Positions 15,796 to 22,996 of a stretch of 43,234 bases of DNA are shown here, in pieces; within the stretch, counting starts at the first letter, position 1; each line of letters opens with the position of its first letter. The translations under genes and the position numbers were made by a program. The notes beneath the pieces were generated by a model, which was not told where the DNA came from, ran no database searches, and saw only the letters and a program-made list of their open reading frames with translations. The DNA comes from a virus, in the IMG/VR virus record IMGVR_UViG_3300046168_000053, positions 1 to 43,234 of that record; one strand, 5' to 3'.

Positions 15796-15962
15796 AATTA
15801 AGACAATAATATTTATTAGTATTTAATGCAAGTCCTAAATGAAAATTCTGTATTTGAGTCAAGGAATCGCTAAGGGGATACCCCTTAACCGTACCTTAAA
15901 AACCTAGTGTTTATGCGGTTCTTAGCCGAATATTATCGGATAATATTTTCTTGTGTCATAAA
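15793..15962 (-). promoter_or_regulatory. Two-part upstream module, copy 3 (expanded)
   Basis: Minus strand: TTTATGACAC at 15962-15953, then about 120 bases with two inverted repeats, CTTGCATTAA at 15832-15823, and TATTGTCTTAATTATG at 15808-15793 ending in the start codon of the 72-residue gene. It shares CTAAATGAA (plus strand, just outside the second box) with copy 4. The insertion of extra sequence between the boxes argues against the pair being simple -35/-10 elements. Confidence 0.5.
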
Positions 15963-16056
15963 TTATTAAAACCGACATATGTTTATAAAATGCGATTTTA
16001 TCGACATATTTTTTAGTGAGGTTCACTAAATCCGAAATGTACAACTTCTTGTACAA
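15796..16056. repeat. Intergenic region with five perfect short inverted repeats
   Basis: 261 non-coding bases between the large terminase stop and the next gene. Perfect inverted repeats: TAAGGGG-ATA-CCCCTTA (15871-15887), AATATTATC-G-GATAATATT (15929-15947), ATAAAAT-GCG-ATTTTAT (15985-16001), TTTAGTGA-GGT-TCACTAAA (16012-16030) and TGTACAA-CTTC-TTGTACA (16038-16055). CGACATAT also occurs twice (15973 and 16002). None is followed by a T-tract on the minus strand, so none is a classical intrinsic terminator there. Likely operators, an RNA-structured 3' region, or a processing/packaging signal. Confidence 0.6.
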
Positions 16057-17707
16057 CTAATATCCACCTCCAGAGTGTAAAACTCCCGCATCTTTGTCTA
16101 AATAAGTGGGTGCGGATAGGCAAAAATAGCGTAAAACATCAATATAATCTTTACACGCACCGTGTTTAGAGTCCTGCCCAGTCCATGTAGATAAGGCAAA
16201 TCGAGTGTTCTTGCAGTCTTCATGCACAAACAGTCTTGGGGTGTTTAAACTGTCAATGGGTTGCTCTTCATTATAATCTAAAAGGTCATTAATTAATGTG
16301 ACTCCCTCTTCGATTCTCACACCCACACTTGGCTCAAAAAACATCTCCATATCTGCCATCTGGTCAATTAGAGTAGTCACCCCACTTTTTGTGGGTGTAG
16401 GAGATGATCCAAACCGACTATCCATGATTCTGCAAAAAATTTCTTCGTCCCCTTCTTGATTTTTTATTTCTTGGTAGTACCTCGCCAAAGACCATCCAAA
16501 AGGTTGTTGGGCTAATCCCTTGTCACCATCAATCTTTTTACCTGCTACCGCCCATTCTCCTACCATTCCGATGCCCTCAATAGGGTGCACTTGACTCGGA
16601 AATTCACGATAAACATAACATTTATTATCTGGTGCAACCCTCACCCAGATCATAACCCAGTTTTTACCATGAGATGGGTCAACAATCATATAATTTGTAC
16701 CCTTTTCAGGAATCTGATCCTGATTTACTAGGTGGTCACTTCCAAAACGCGGAAATTGCCCACCAGACACGCGAGTAGGTAATCCATACGCACGAGTTAA
16801 AATTTTTGTCTTTGGATCGTGCTGAAGAGTTCGTTTTAATGCATCGTAATCATTATATTTATTCCATTCGGAATGAAAAAATACAATTCGTGCATTATCT
16901 TTTAACGGTTGCATAATTACTGGAACTTTTTCGTTGGGCAACAACTCTGGATCAGCAGGAATACTTTTAATTGTCCTTGCCCCTTGCAAAAATTCACGAA
17001 CCGTTGGTGTATAACCAGTCACTGGAGTGAATGAAATTAATAATCCACGATTTGGGTAAGAACCATCCATCCATTCTGGGTGCTTCTCGTTTACCACTGG
17101 ACGGTTTGATCTTGTGGTCAACCGAAAACGCAAACTAGCAATGAAATCATGGGGACAAAGTTCATCTGCCCAGACCAAATCCCACTCAGACCCCTCTAAA
17201 ATGCCACTTTCCAGACTTTGTGAGTAGTTACTGAAGAAAATTCGGCTACCATTCGGAGCAACGCAACAAGATCTCAGTAAAACCACCCTTCTTGGAAAAT
17301 GTAAGATTAGTAACTTTACCTTTTTTTGCCATCTTCCACTCACTCGGAAGATATTTCCAAATATATTGTTGTTGTTGCTCAACACTGGTACTCGCAGTGG
17401 TATGCATACAAAGCACATTTGCCTCTGGAATGTCATTAATGACCTTTACTACTTTTTTACTGCAAAATTCGCTTTTACCAGACCTATTCCCTCCCATAAT
17501 TAACATTTCATCAACTTTAGCAAACTCTTCATCTGCCATCTGCCAATGAGGTGGTTCTATGCCATGATGAAAAGGATCAGTTTTTTCTGCATGAATTAAT
17601 TCCTCTCTCTGGAGCAAAAGTTCCATTGTTTTTTCTGCTCCCACTTCTTTTGCGAAATCCGCATCTGGAAGTTTGAAATAAGGGTGTGGTGTAGGGTGAA
17701 AACTCAT
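16057..17707 (-). CDS. terL: Terminase large subunit, 549 aa, one-base frame break
   Basis: ATPase and nuclease that packages DNA. The first frame (17707 to about 17255) holds Walker A GGNRSGKS (residues 72-79) and ends FTEILLRC. The second continues PNGSRIFFSNYSQ, then Walker B-like WDLVWADE, and the RNase H-like nuclease with acidic residues in IVDPS, IMDSRFG and CKDYIDVLRY. LxNGSxIxF directly after the GFTE strand is the normal terminase order, so the +1 break lies near 17255-17265 (TTGCGTTGCTCC). Correcting it gives 549 residues, a normal size. The 3' end is followed by the hairpin-rich region. Confidence 0.85.
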
Positions 17708-18013
17708 TTACTCGTGATATTTGAATCCATCTGCGATGCATTCTAATCTCGTAGATAAGGTATCCATGAAAGTGTTGAAAAAATCCTTACGGAATGCCTC
17801 CATTTCTTCAGCTATTGGAGTCATGTAGTTCTGTTGATCATTTTCACTAATGATTTCATTTGCCTCATCTCCAGATATAACTAATACCTCACCATTCAAA
17901 AGGTGAACCTTGCATCCACCATCACTCGCACCTTCATTCTTATTGCAATCAAGATAGGCAATCGCCAGTGGATTAATTACAAAATTCGATTCTAATAAGT
18001 CTATTAAGTTCAT
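17708..18013 (-). CDS. Small acidic protein, 101 aa
   Basis: MNLIDLLESNFVINPLAIAYLDCNKN..., with a central strand-turn CKVHLLNGEVLVISGDEANEI that resembles small beta-barrel proteins, then an acidic helix. The stop is directly adjacent to the terminase start. Function unknown; location suggests expression together with terminase. Confidence 0.55.
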   Translation of the reverse strand: MNLIDLLESNFVINPLAIAYLDCNKNEGASDGGCKVHLLNGEVLVISGDEANEIISENDQQNYMTPIAEEMEAFRKDFFNTFMDTLSTRLECIADGFKYHE

Positions 18014-18171
18014 TTCTTTTTTGGTTTGGTTTTTGGTTTAGGTTTTGCCTTGCTCATTTCCTTAATGACTTTCGCAAATATATTTTGCGGGCTACCCAAT
18101 CTGGCTTCCATTTTTTTCTGCTCATTTACTTGCTCCCATTGTTCGACAATTCGATCTGCTTCCTTGCTCAT
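18010..18171 (-). CDS. Small basic-tailed protein, 53 aa
   Basis: Start taken at ATG 18169-18171 (MSKEADRIVEQWEQ), two bases after the upstream stop, with GGAAAATGG as weak ribosome site. The C-terminus is Lys/Pro-rich (KPKPKTKPKKK), so it may bind nucleic acid. The stop overlaps the next start (ATGA-like). Function unknown. Confidence 0.5.
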   Translation of the reverse strand: MSKEADRIVEQWEQVNEQKKMEARLGSPQNIFAKVIKEMSKAKPKPKTKPKKK

Positions 18172-18172
18172 A

Positions 18173-18613
18173 TTACCATTTTCCTCTCCATCTTGGGCAT
18201 CGTCCAAGCATAACCCACACCCTACCACCAGTGGCGGGTGCTCGTGCCGTGACTTTCATCCCAGTTAAAAAATTCTTGTTACTTCTGACCCTCACATAAA
18301 TTTCACCACAAATTAATAAATTCGGATTGAGTGGAATCTTAGTCACCACCATTTCTTGCGGTTCGTTTTCGTCCAGTGGTTCACTGATCTCAGAAACACT
18401 GATTTCACGCTTTAATTTTTCCCGCACCTCCTCCTCACCTTCCTCGTGATAAACAATCTTGTTTCCTACCTTTACGGTGGAACTAGTCGCAATCGTACCG
18501 TCCATTCTCCATGCCCTTAAAACATTTCGATCAATACCCAATTCCTCTGCTAATTCAATTTCACTCTTCATTTTCAATTTCATGTTCATGGGGTGGACTG
18601 ACAACATCTTCAT
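18173..18613 (-). CDS. Helix-turn-helix protein, 146 aa
   Basis: Residues about 17-42 (SEIELAEELGIDRNVLRAWR) form a clear helix-turn-helix. A strand-rich C-terminal part contains ICGEIYVRVRSNKNFLTGM and ends in CPRWRGKW, a terminal motif I recall from small phage proteins. It may be a regulator or a small-terminase-like factor, since it precedes the large terminase. Several in-frame ATGs near the 5' end leave the start uncertain by up to 15 codons. Confidence 0.55.
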   Translation of the reverse strand: MKMLSVHPMNMKLKMKSEIELAEELGIDRNVLRAWRMDGTIATSSTVKVGNKIVYHEEGEEEVREKLKREISVSEISEPLDENEPQEMVVTKIPLNPNLLICGEIYVRVRSNKNFLTGMKVTARAPATGGRVWVMLGRCPRWRGKW

Positions 18614-18646
18614 TGTCCCACATCCACCCTAAAGTTAAAAAATAAT

Positions 18647-19120
18647 CTAATTCTTGCTCACCCATCTCTTTGCATTCCTTTTTAAAATATCAATTTTTAC
18701 CAAATACGCTTTTTTGGACTTTCTGTCCCCATTGCCCACAAATTTGACCTGTTGAATACCATGATACAAAATACAATCCTTTATCCGCTCTGGTTTGATG
18801 ATTAAATACCCATCTGGTAAATCAAACACCCAATAATCTGCTCTCGTTGAAATTAACCCACTTGGCTTGTCATACATTTTTACCTCAATGACAATATTGC
18901 CAGTTTCAGCAGATTTGTAGTCCCTCTTCACCTCATATGCCGTTTTTGTTTCAGCAATAATAAAATCATAATACTTAAAGTTTCCTTCCACGCACAAAGG
19001 ATGTTGTCCCTTCTTACGGCACATATCCATCAGTTCATGCTCGGATATTTTACCTAATTCTAAGTCTTTTAAGAAATTCTCAGTCTCTCGCTGAACAAAA
19101 CTACTTGTGTCTATTGTCAT
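18647..19120 (-). CDS. Possible PDDEXK-like nuclease, 157 aa
   Basis: Contains YYDFIIAETKTAYEVKRDY and GNIVIEVKMYDKPSG, the spaced D...E-x-K pattern of the restriction-nuclease-like fold, followed by TRADYWVFDLPDG as in nuclease family members that bind a sugar-phosphate strand. The order is right but the catalytic residues cannot be assigned with certainty. It overlaps the previous gene by 20 bases. Could act in DNA metabolism or host DNA degradation. Confidence 0.5.
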   Translation of the reverse strand: MTIDTSSFVQRETENFLKDLELGKISEHELMDMCRKKGQHPLCVEGNFKYYDFIIAETKTAYEVKRDYKSAETGNIVIEVKMYDKPSGLISTRADYWVFDLPDGYLIIKPERIKDCILYHGIQQVKFVGNGDRKSKKAYLVKIDILKRNAKRWVSKN

Positions 19121-19406
19121 TATCTCCCTCCACTAATTTTTTAAAATGCTCCCTTGCTTTCTCTTCACTCTTTGGCATATAAAACCAAATTTTTGATCCA
19201 CCCTCACTCCTACTCGGTAAGCATTCCCTCGGAGGATAAACTGCACCATTAGGAAACTTAGACTCTGGTAATTTCTTTATTTTGGCTACCATCCACCCAA
19301 ATAAATCCCCACGCTGATTGTTACGGTAAATCACAAAGTCCTTAACCCTCTCAAGCTGAACAAACGACATACCCCAACGGTCAAATTCTGTATCGAGCGG
19401 TTTCAT
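19101..19406 (-). CDS. Small protein of unknown function, 101 aa
   Basis: MKPLDTEFDRWGMSFVQLER..., with several aromatic residues (GDLFGWMVAKIKK, GSKIWFYMPKSEEKAREHF). Overlaps both neighbours (ATGA at 19403-19406 and 20 bases downstream). No family recognised. Confidence 0.5.
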   Translation of the reverse strand: MKPLDTEFDRWGMSFVQLERVKDFVIYRNNQRGDLFGWMVAKIKKLPESKFPNGAVYPPRECLPSRSEGGSKIWFYMPKSEEKAREHFKKLVEGDNDNRHK

Positions 19407-19585
19407 CGTTTTGTAACATGAACGGTTTCCTTGTCCATTATTGATTTCTTCTCGGTTAACCTCTCAAGGATGCCCTCCAAGTGTTCAATGTAGGATTGCT
19501 TTAACTGCTCCTTTAGTTCTGGTTGCTTGCACATCTTGATTGCCTTCACAAAATCTGCTCCTGCTTTCTTTTCGTTTTCTGTCAT
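19403..19585 (-). CDS. Small helical protein, 60 aa
   Basis: MTENEKKAGADFVKAIKMCK..., charged, helical, with no known motif. It is the first gene after the G/C-tract intergenic region and overlaps the next gene by four bases. Confidence 0.5.
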   Translation of the reverse strand: MTENEKKAGADFVKAIKMCKQPELKEQLKQSYIEHLEGILERLTEKKSIMDKETVHVTKR

Positions 19586-19909
19586 AATTTAAAATTAAAA
19601 ATTTCTTGTAGCACTATCGGTTGGCGAAAGCACAAGGAGAGACCCCCCCACCCCCCCCACCCTTCAAAATAGAGGGTTTTGGGTGCGTTAGAGGACTATT
19701 AATCCTCGGTACACCCGCATAAACACTGGGCTTCAGCCTGTCACTCCCACATAATGCTACATAATGCACACATATAATAGGAGTGTTAATGGGTTCGTGC
19801 GGGTTGGAGTGAAACGATGGATGCCGTGCAACCGATCTTTTATGCTTTAAAGGAGCAACAACCATCCTATTTACCCTCTTTAACCCAATATATGGTAGAT
19901 TAGACACAT
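19586..19909. other. Non-coding region with long C/G tract
   Basis: 324 bases without a convincing gene. A 97-codon open frame exists (about 19614-19907) but has low-complexity, unstructured composition and reads straight through the C tract, so I reject it. The region holds the C tract at 19643-19662, short inverted repeats CAAAA...TTTTG and GAGGA...TCCTC just downstream of it, and a distant ATCGGTTG/CAACCGAT pair. It lies a few hundred bases downstream of the probable small terminase, so a packaging site or structured RNA is possible. Confidence 0.5.
19643..19662 (-). repeat. Poly-C/G tract, potential G-quadruplex
   Basis: Plus strand shows seven C, A, eight C, A, three C in 20 bases; the minus strand, which is the coding strand of this genome, therefore has GGG-T-G8-T-G7. 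This can form a G-quadruplex. It is the only such tract in the window. The exact homopolymer lengths are uncertain in view of other one-base errors in this sequence. Confidence 0.6.
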
Positions 19910-20161
19910 TTACCCCCTAACAACGGTAGGAACGGTGCTTGTTCTCGACTTCCATTCATTCCATCCCATCGTAACTGGTTTTCGCCTTGGAATGTCAGTC
20001 CTTACTGCAACTCCATTCTCAAAGTGACTCACTTGGGTATTATTCCAGAACCGCTCACTGGCACGAATGACCTCGTAGTAGAATTTGGTACTCATGTAAT
20101 CATCTCCATTGTTCGATGTCCGCTCTTGTGGAACTAGTCCCTTATCCTTTTTGTTCATCAA
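19910..20161 (-). CDS. Small protein of unknown function, 83 aa
   Basis: MMNKKDKGLVPQERTSNNGD..., with FYYEVIRASERFWNNTQVSH and a basic C-terminus (RRKPVTMGWNEWKSRT). It overlaps the probable small-terminase gene by 20 bases and is the last gene before the G/C-tract region. No family recognised. Confidence 0.5.
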   Translation of the reverse strand: MMNKKDKGLVPQERTSNNGDDYMSTKFYYEVIRASERFWNNTQVSHFENGVAVRTDIPRRKPVTMGWNEWKSRTSTVPTVVRG

Positions 20162-20582
20162 TGATCTCAGCCTCCTTTACTCGTTTCGGTAATATCTCAA
20201 CCAACTGGTTAAACTGCTCTGGGTTCAAACCTCGCTTAGTGACCTCTATCCTTTGAGTTGGTTCACCTTGAATGTCTCGGATAGTGTTCATCAGTATTTG
20301 CAGTGATTGGCTTGCTTTAGCGATTGGCATATCATCAGCATTCCGAATGATTTGATTCACCATTTTCATGGAAGCCAATTTAGCCTTTGAGAGGAAATCT
20401 GCCTTAAATTGCTCATTGGGAAGTTCATCCAGTATCTTCCTTGCTTCTTCATCCGTTTTGGTAATGGATAGTGAATTATTAGTATCCATGTATGCTTGAA
20501 CTAGGTCAGCACAAGCGTGTTCTAGGCTTGCCAGTCCCATTTGTTGAATCTTCTTATCTCGTGTCTTTGGTCTTCCCGCCAT
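20142..20582 (-). CDS. Probable terminase small subunit, 146 aa
   Basis: Start chosen at ATG 20580-20582, which overlaps the stop of the preceding gene (TAATG). The N-terminus MAGRPKTRDKK is typical of small terminases and related DNA binders. The C-terminal part (SQSLQILMNTIRDIQGEPTQRIEV) follows the LGxLxDxxRxxxGEPTxxVEV plan of small-terminase-like proteins that precede large terminases. 2.4 kb of small genes separate it from terL, which is unusual. DNA-recognition subunit is inferred. Confidence 0.55.
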   Translation of the reverse strand: MAGRPKTRDKKIQQMGLASLEHACADLVQAYMDTNNSLSITKTDEEARKILDELPNEQFKADFLSKAKLASMKMVNQIIRNADDMPIAKASQSLQILMNTIRDIQGEPTQRIEVTKRGLNPEQFNQLVEILPKRVKEAEIIDEQKG

Positions 20583-20707
20583 TACCAACCCTGTCGTTTA
20601 ATTCGATCTAACTCGATGCGTTGAGTCTCATCCTCTGACTCCTCTGGTTCTTCCTCTGGGAGGTCACCAATGAGATCATATTCCACTTCATCTTCATCTG
20701 GATTCAT
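20582..20707 (-). CDS. Small acidic protein, 41 aa
   Basis: ATG at 20705-20707 overlaps the stop of the upstream membrane peptide (ACATGA), and the stop TAA overlaps the next ATG. The product (MNPDEDEVEYDLIGDLPEEE...) is acidic with a basic C-terminal end. Short, but the overlaps on both sides make it a likely gene. Confidence 0.5.
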   Translation of the reverse strand: MNPDEDEVEYDLIGDLPEEEPEESEDETQRIELDRIKRQGW

Positions 20708-20787
20708 GTGACTAAATACCCCACAATTAGTAGCGTAATGATGCACACTATGATAAATCCCCAGTCTGTATAATCTTCCCAGTTCAT
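20704..20787 (-). CDS. 27-residue single-span membrane peptide
   Basis: MNWEDYTDWGFIIVCIITLL plus seven residues: short acidic head and one hydrophobic helix. Start overlaps the upstream TGA (GGATGA), stop overlaps the downstream ATG. The same size and plan as the 12870-12953 peptide, although not similar in sequence. Possible small toxin-like or superinfection factor; role unknown. Confidence 0.5.
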   Translation of the reverse strand: MNWEDYTDWGFIIVCIITLLIVGYLVT

Positions 20788-20930
20788 CCTAACCTCCAGT
20801 TATGTCCTAAATTGACTCTTTTCATCTTTACTAGTGGGTGGGCTTTCCCAAATGCACCCTTAGTTGGTTTTACCTTTTGGGTAGCTAGATTCCCTTGATA
20901 TCTCCTCCGTTGATAATTAAATAAACTCAT
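20784..20930 (-). CDS. Small basic protein, 48 aa
   Basis: ATG at 20928-20930 overlaps the stop of the helicase-loader gene (ATGA). The product (MSLFNYQRRRYQGNLATQKV...) is very basic, with aromatic residues. Probably translated by coupling to the loader gene. Could bind nucleic acid. Function unknown. Confidence 0.5.
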   Translation of the reverse strand: MSLFNYQRRRYQGNLATQKVKPTKGAFGKAHPLVKMKRVNLGHNWRLG

Positions 20931-21655
20931 ACTTTGAATACCTCCTGCTTTTCAGTGTTATTAAAAATGAAAACTTCACTAGTTTCCCTTAGCCTCTCCA
21001 AGAGTGCGTGACCTCTTCTCTTGTCCAGAAATAGACTAATTGCTTCCTTCGATTTCACTTGAGTAGTGATGAGATTTGGAAGCTTCCTTGCCATCCTTTG
21101 TTCAATGACCTCAAATAAGCCCTTCTGCGTTGTTTCTGTTAGCTTTTCAGCAAAGAGGTCATCTATCGCGAGAACTGGCACTGTAGTGACCTCCTTAAAC
21201 CATTGGCGGTATTGTGTGCCTCTCTTCGCATCCACCAGTTCCGTGTGAAAGTCTCCTGCAAAGAATGCCTTGAATAAAATGCGTTGCTTGTGGAGTTGTT
21301 GAAGTAGCAAGCAAAGTGATCTTGTCTTGCCCTGCCGTGAATCCCCAAGCAAATACAACCCTTTCTTGCGGTTTAAATCCCATGTGAGGATATTTGCTAA
21401 GTTATCCTTCCCTGCCTTGGGTAAACGGTTTAATTCAGTCTCGCGGTAAAACACTGGGATTAATTCATCAATAGGAGGCTGATACCCAACGGTAGTTAAC
21501 TCGGTAGATTCACGCTCGTGGTATTCATTGCAACAAGTGTCGCACACTGCTACCTCATGGTTGCCCCCAAAGAGTGGTTGATTAATAAGTTCCTCTGACC
21601 ATCCAGAGTCTTCACCGCATTCACGGCATGGAATAATTGTTGTTGTTGTCATCAT
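20927..21655 (-). CDS. DnaC-like helicase loader (AAA+ ATPase) with zinc finger, 242 aa
   Basis: Residues 10-41 carry four Cys (CREC...CDTC), a zinc finger typical of DnaC/DnaI relatives. The AAA+ core follows with Walker A GDSRQGKT (104-111), Walker B VLAIDDL (161-167), a sensor-1 LITTQ (195-199) and a late Arg (RLRE at 221). These proteins hold the replicative helicase and load it at an origin. It follows the initiator gene by three bases, so the pair is organised like lambda O and P. No phage helicase is present, so the host DnaB is the likely partner. Confidence 0.85.
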   Translation of the reverse strand: MMTTTTIIPCRECGEDSGWSEELINQPLFGGNHEVAVCDTCCNEYHERESTELTTVGYQPPIDELIPVFYRETELNRLPKAGKDNLANILTWDLNRKKGLYLLGDSRQGKTRSLCLLLQQLHKQRILFKAFFAGDFHTELVDAKRGTQYRQWFKEVTTVPVLAIDDLFAEKLTETTQKGLFEVIEQRMARKLPNLITTQVKSKEAISLFLDKRRGHALLERLRETSEVFIFNNTEKQEVFKV

Positions 21656-21658
21656 AGT

Positions 21659-22339
21659 TTAAAAATCGTCTTCAGTGAAATTACCGTTGGTTACGGTCAC
21701 TGGTTTCGCTTCAAGTGTTTTTTTTCCGAAATACCACCCAACATACCCAGATGATATCGCCCTGTTTAAACGGTCAATGATTCCATCTAATCCCTCGACT
21801 GCATAAATTGTCTCGAAATCGCGGAACGCTTGTTTTAGCTGAGAATCCTTAATTGTCTTTCTCTTGGATTTGCAATAATTGCACCAGTCATCCCATGCCT
21901 CGCTCAAGGTTGGGTCACTTATTATTAATTTATATTTATTATTATTTAATATATATAATATATAAGGTGCACCTAGAGGACTCTCTATAGTACTACTGGT
22001 AGTACTACTGTTAGTACTATGGGTAGTACTACTCTCATTTTTCAGAACCTCTGCTTTGACCTCAATCTTGGGGATCATAGTACTATGGGTAGTACTACTT
22101 TTTTCAGCTATAGTACTACTGGTAGTACTACTTTCTTGAGGCACTATTGTTGGAGTAGTACTACCAGTAGTACTATGGGTAGTACTACCCAACAATAAGT
22201 CAGTCCTCCTTTTGTGCTCAATAATGCAGTGTTTTACTGCTTCATTAATGCTCAAACCGTAGTTCTTGCAGAGACTTTTTAAGTACTCTTCGAGGGTACT
22301 GGGAAGCCTCAAGACAGTCTTGTAGTCAGAATGGGACAT
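21659..22339 (-). CDS. Replication initiator with RHH domain and internal origin, 226 aa
   Basis: I start at ATG 22337-22339 (MSHSDYKTVLRLP), 14 bases inside the end of the SSB-like gene. Residues 5-46 fit a ribbon-helix-helix domain (KTVLRLP strand, then two helices with a GLSINEAV turn). Residues 51-120 are a Ser/Thr-rich linker made by the DNA repeats. Residues 144-206 contain LSEAWDDWCNYC and GIIDRLNRAISSGYVGW, the plan of the C-terminal domain of phage replisome organisers. Ser codons in the repeats are all AGT, and Thr codons only ACT or ACC, so selection acts on DNA. I infer that the protein binds its own gene as origin. Confidence 0.7.
   Translation of the reverse strand: MSHSDYKTVLRLPSTLEEYLKSLCKNYGLSINEAVKHCIIEHKRRTDLLLGSTTHSTTGSTTPTIVPQESSTTSSTIAEKSSTTHSTMIPKIEVKAEVLKNESSTTHSTNSSTTSSTIESPLGAPYILYILNNNKYKLIISDPTLSEAWDDWCNYCKSKRKTIKDSQLKQAFRDFETIYAVEGLDGIIDRLNRAISSGYVGWYFGKKTLEAKPVTVTNGNFTEDDF
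21919..21965. other. 47-bp pure A/T run, candidate DNA-unwinding element
   Basis: Bases 21919-21965 contain no G or C although they lie inside a coding sequence (encoding YILYILNNNKYKLII). It starts 22 bases to the left of the repeat array in plus-strand coordinates. In lambda ori, an A/T-rich region of similar length follows the iterons inside gene O. Likely DNA-melting region of the phage origin. Confidence 0.6.
21988..22188. repeat. Origin iterons: 11 copies of TAGTACTAY
   Basis: Copies begin at 21988, 22000, 22012, 22024; 22078, 22090; 22111, 22123; 22156, 22168, 22180. Within each cluster the spacing is exactly 12 bp. Each copy is centred on the palindrome AGTACT, many extended to GTAGTACTAC. 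All distances are multiples of three, preserving the reading frame of the initiator gene. Tandem palindromic half-sites fit binding by a dimeric ribbon-helix-helix protein, as MetJ and Arc do on tandem operators. Candidate origin. Confidence 0.7.
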
Positions 22340-22790
22340 CGTCCTCCTCTTCCTCACCGTACACCTCATTATCAATTGCATCTTGTACGGTTTCAGATGC
22401 ATCAGTGCCATTATCTCTTACCTCAATGTTTTCTGCGGTTACTGGTTCACACCACTTAATAATTTTCTTGTACCCTCCTTTATCAGTACCCTCGACTGCC
22501 TTAAATGACTTCCCAACTAAAGCTTGGAATGACTCAAGATTGAGAGTCCAATCTGCCTCATCCATTTTCTTAAAAGCGATTTCCTCAAAGTCTGGTGCAG
22601 TTGCACCAAAAGCATTAAATATCACCTCGGTTTTCCAGTGTGCCTTCTTAGTAAAAAACACGCTTTCATATATGACATCATCACCATCTCCAACTAATAA
22701 TGAAATCCAACGGTTGCCATTTTTAGTAACCTTTAAATTACCATCTTTATCTTCGAGGTAGATATCGATTAAGTTATATTCCTTTTCCAT
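22326..22790 (-). CDS. Single-stranded-DNA-binding-like protein, 154 aa
   Basis: A beta-rich body (KVTKNGNRWISLLVGDGDD...) is followed by an acidic tail ending EEEEDDVPF, the tip that in SSB proteins binds partner proteins. The middle (LVGKSFKAVEGTDKGGYKKIIKW) fits the small phage SSB-like families. It is encoded with ERF, exonuclease and resolvase and overlaps the initiator gene, all consistent with protecting ssDNA during replication and recombination. Confidence 0.7.
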   Translation of the reverse strand: MEKEYNLIDIYLEDKDGNLKVTKNGNRWISLLVGDGDDVIYESVFFTKKAHWKTEVIFNAFGATAPDFEEIAFKKMDEADWTLNLESFQALVGKSFKAVEGTDKGGYKKIIKWCEPVTAENIEVRDNGTDASETVQDAIDNEVYGEEEEDDVPF

Positions 22791-22792
22791 AT

Positions 22793-22996
22793 TTATTTGT
22801 TTTTTTGTATTGTGTGTGAGAAATTCACTCCCATCATTTTTGCGTAATTTTTCCCTGCCTTTTCAGCTTCAGCTTCAGTTCTTGCTTCAACTTCTAGGAG
22901 TTTTGAGATAACCTTCTTAAATGGTTTCTGAATTTGGCGGTATCCAATGATTTCCCATTTCTTTAAACCGTGCTCCGTGTTTGATTTGCGTGACAT
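22793..22996 (-). CDS. Small basic protein, 67 aa
   Basis: MSRKSNTEHGLKKWEIIGYR..., strongly basic, with AEAEKAGKNYAKMMG near the end. A GAAAGGAATTTG ribosome site precedes the ATG. It sits between the exonuclease and SSB-like genes, overlapping the former at its ATG, and is probably a replication accessory. No family recognised. Confidence 0.5.
   Translation of the reverse strand: MSRKSNTEHGLKKWEIIGYRQIQKPFKKVISKLLEVEARTEAEAEKAGKNYAKMMGVNFSHTIQKNK

Noticed and set aside
15871-16030. Rho-independent terminators for the terminase transcript
   Set aside because: Hairpins lack a T-tract on their 3' side in the direction of transcription (minus strand).
19613-19840. Packaging RNA closed by the pair ATCGGTTG/CAACCGAT
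   Set aside because: An eight-base pair over about 200 bases is expected by chance in a region of this size, and no further stems support a fold.
19614-19907. 97-codon open frame on the minus strand in the gap before the G/C tract
   Set aside because: Composition is unlike the neighbours, it runs through homopolymers (poly-Gly), and no ribosome site or family motif is visible.
21988-22188. CRISPR-like repeat array
   Set aside because: Repeats are 9-12 bp palindromes without unique spacers of regular length, and they are translated as part of the initiator gene.
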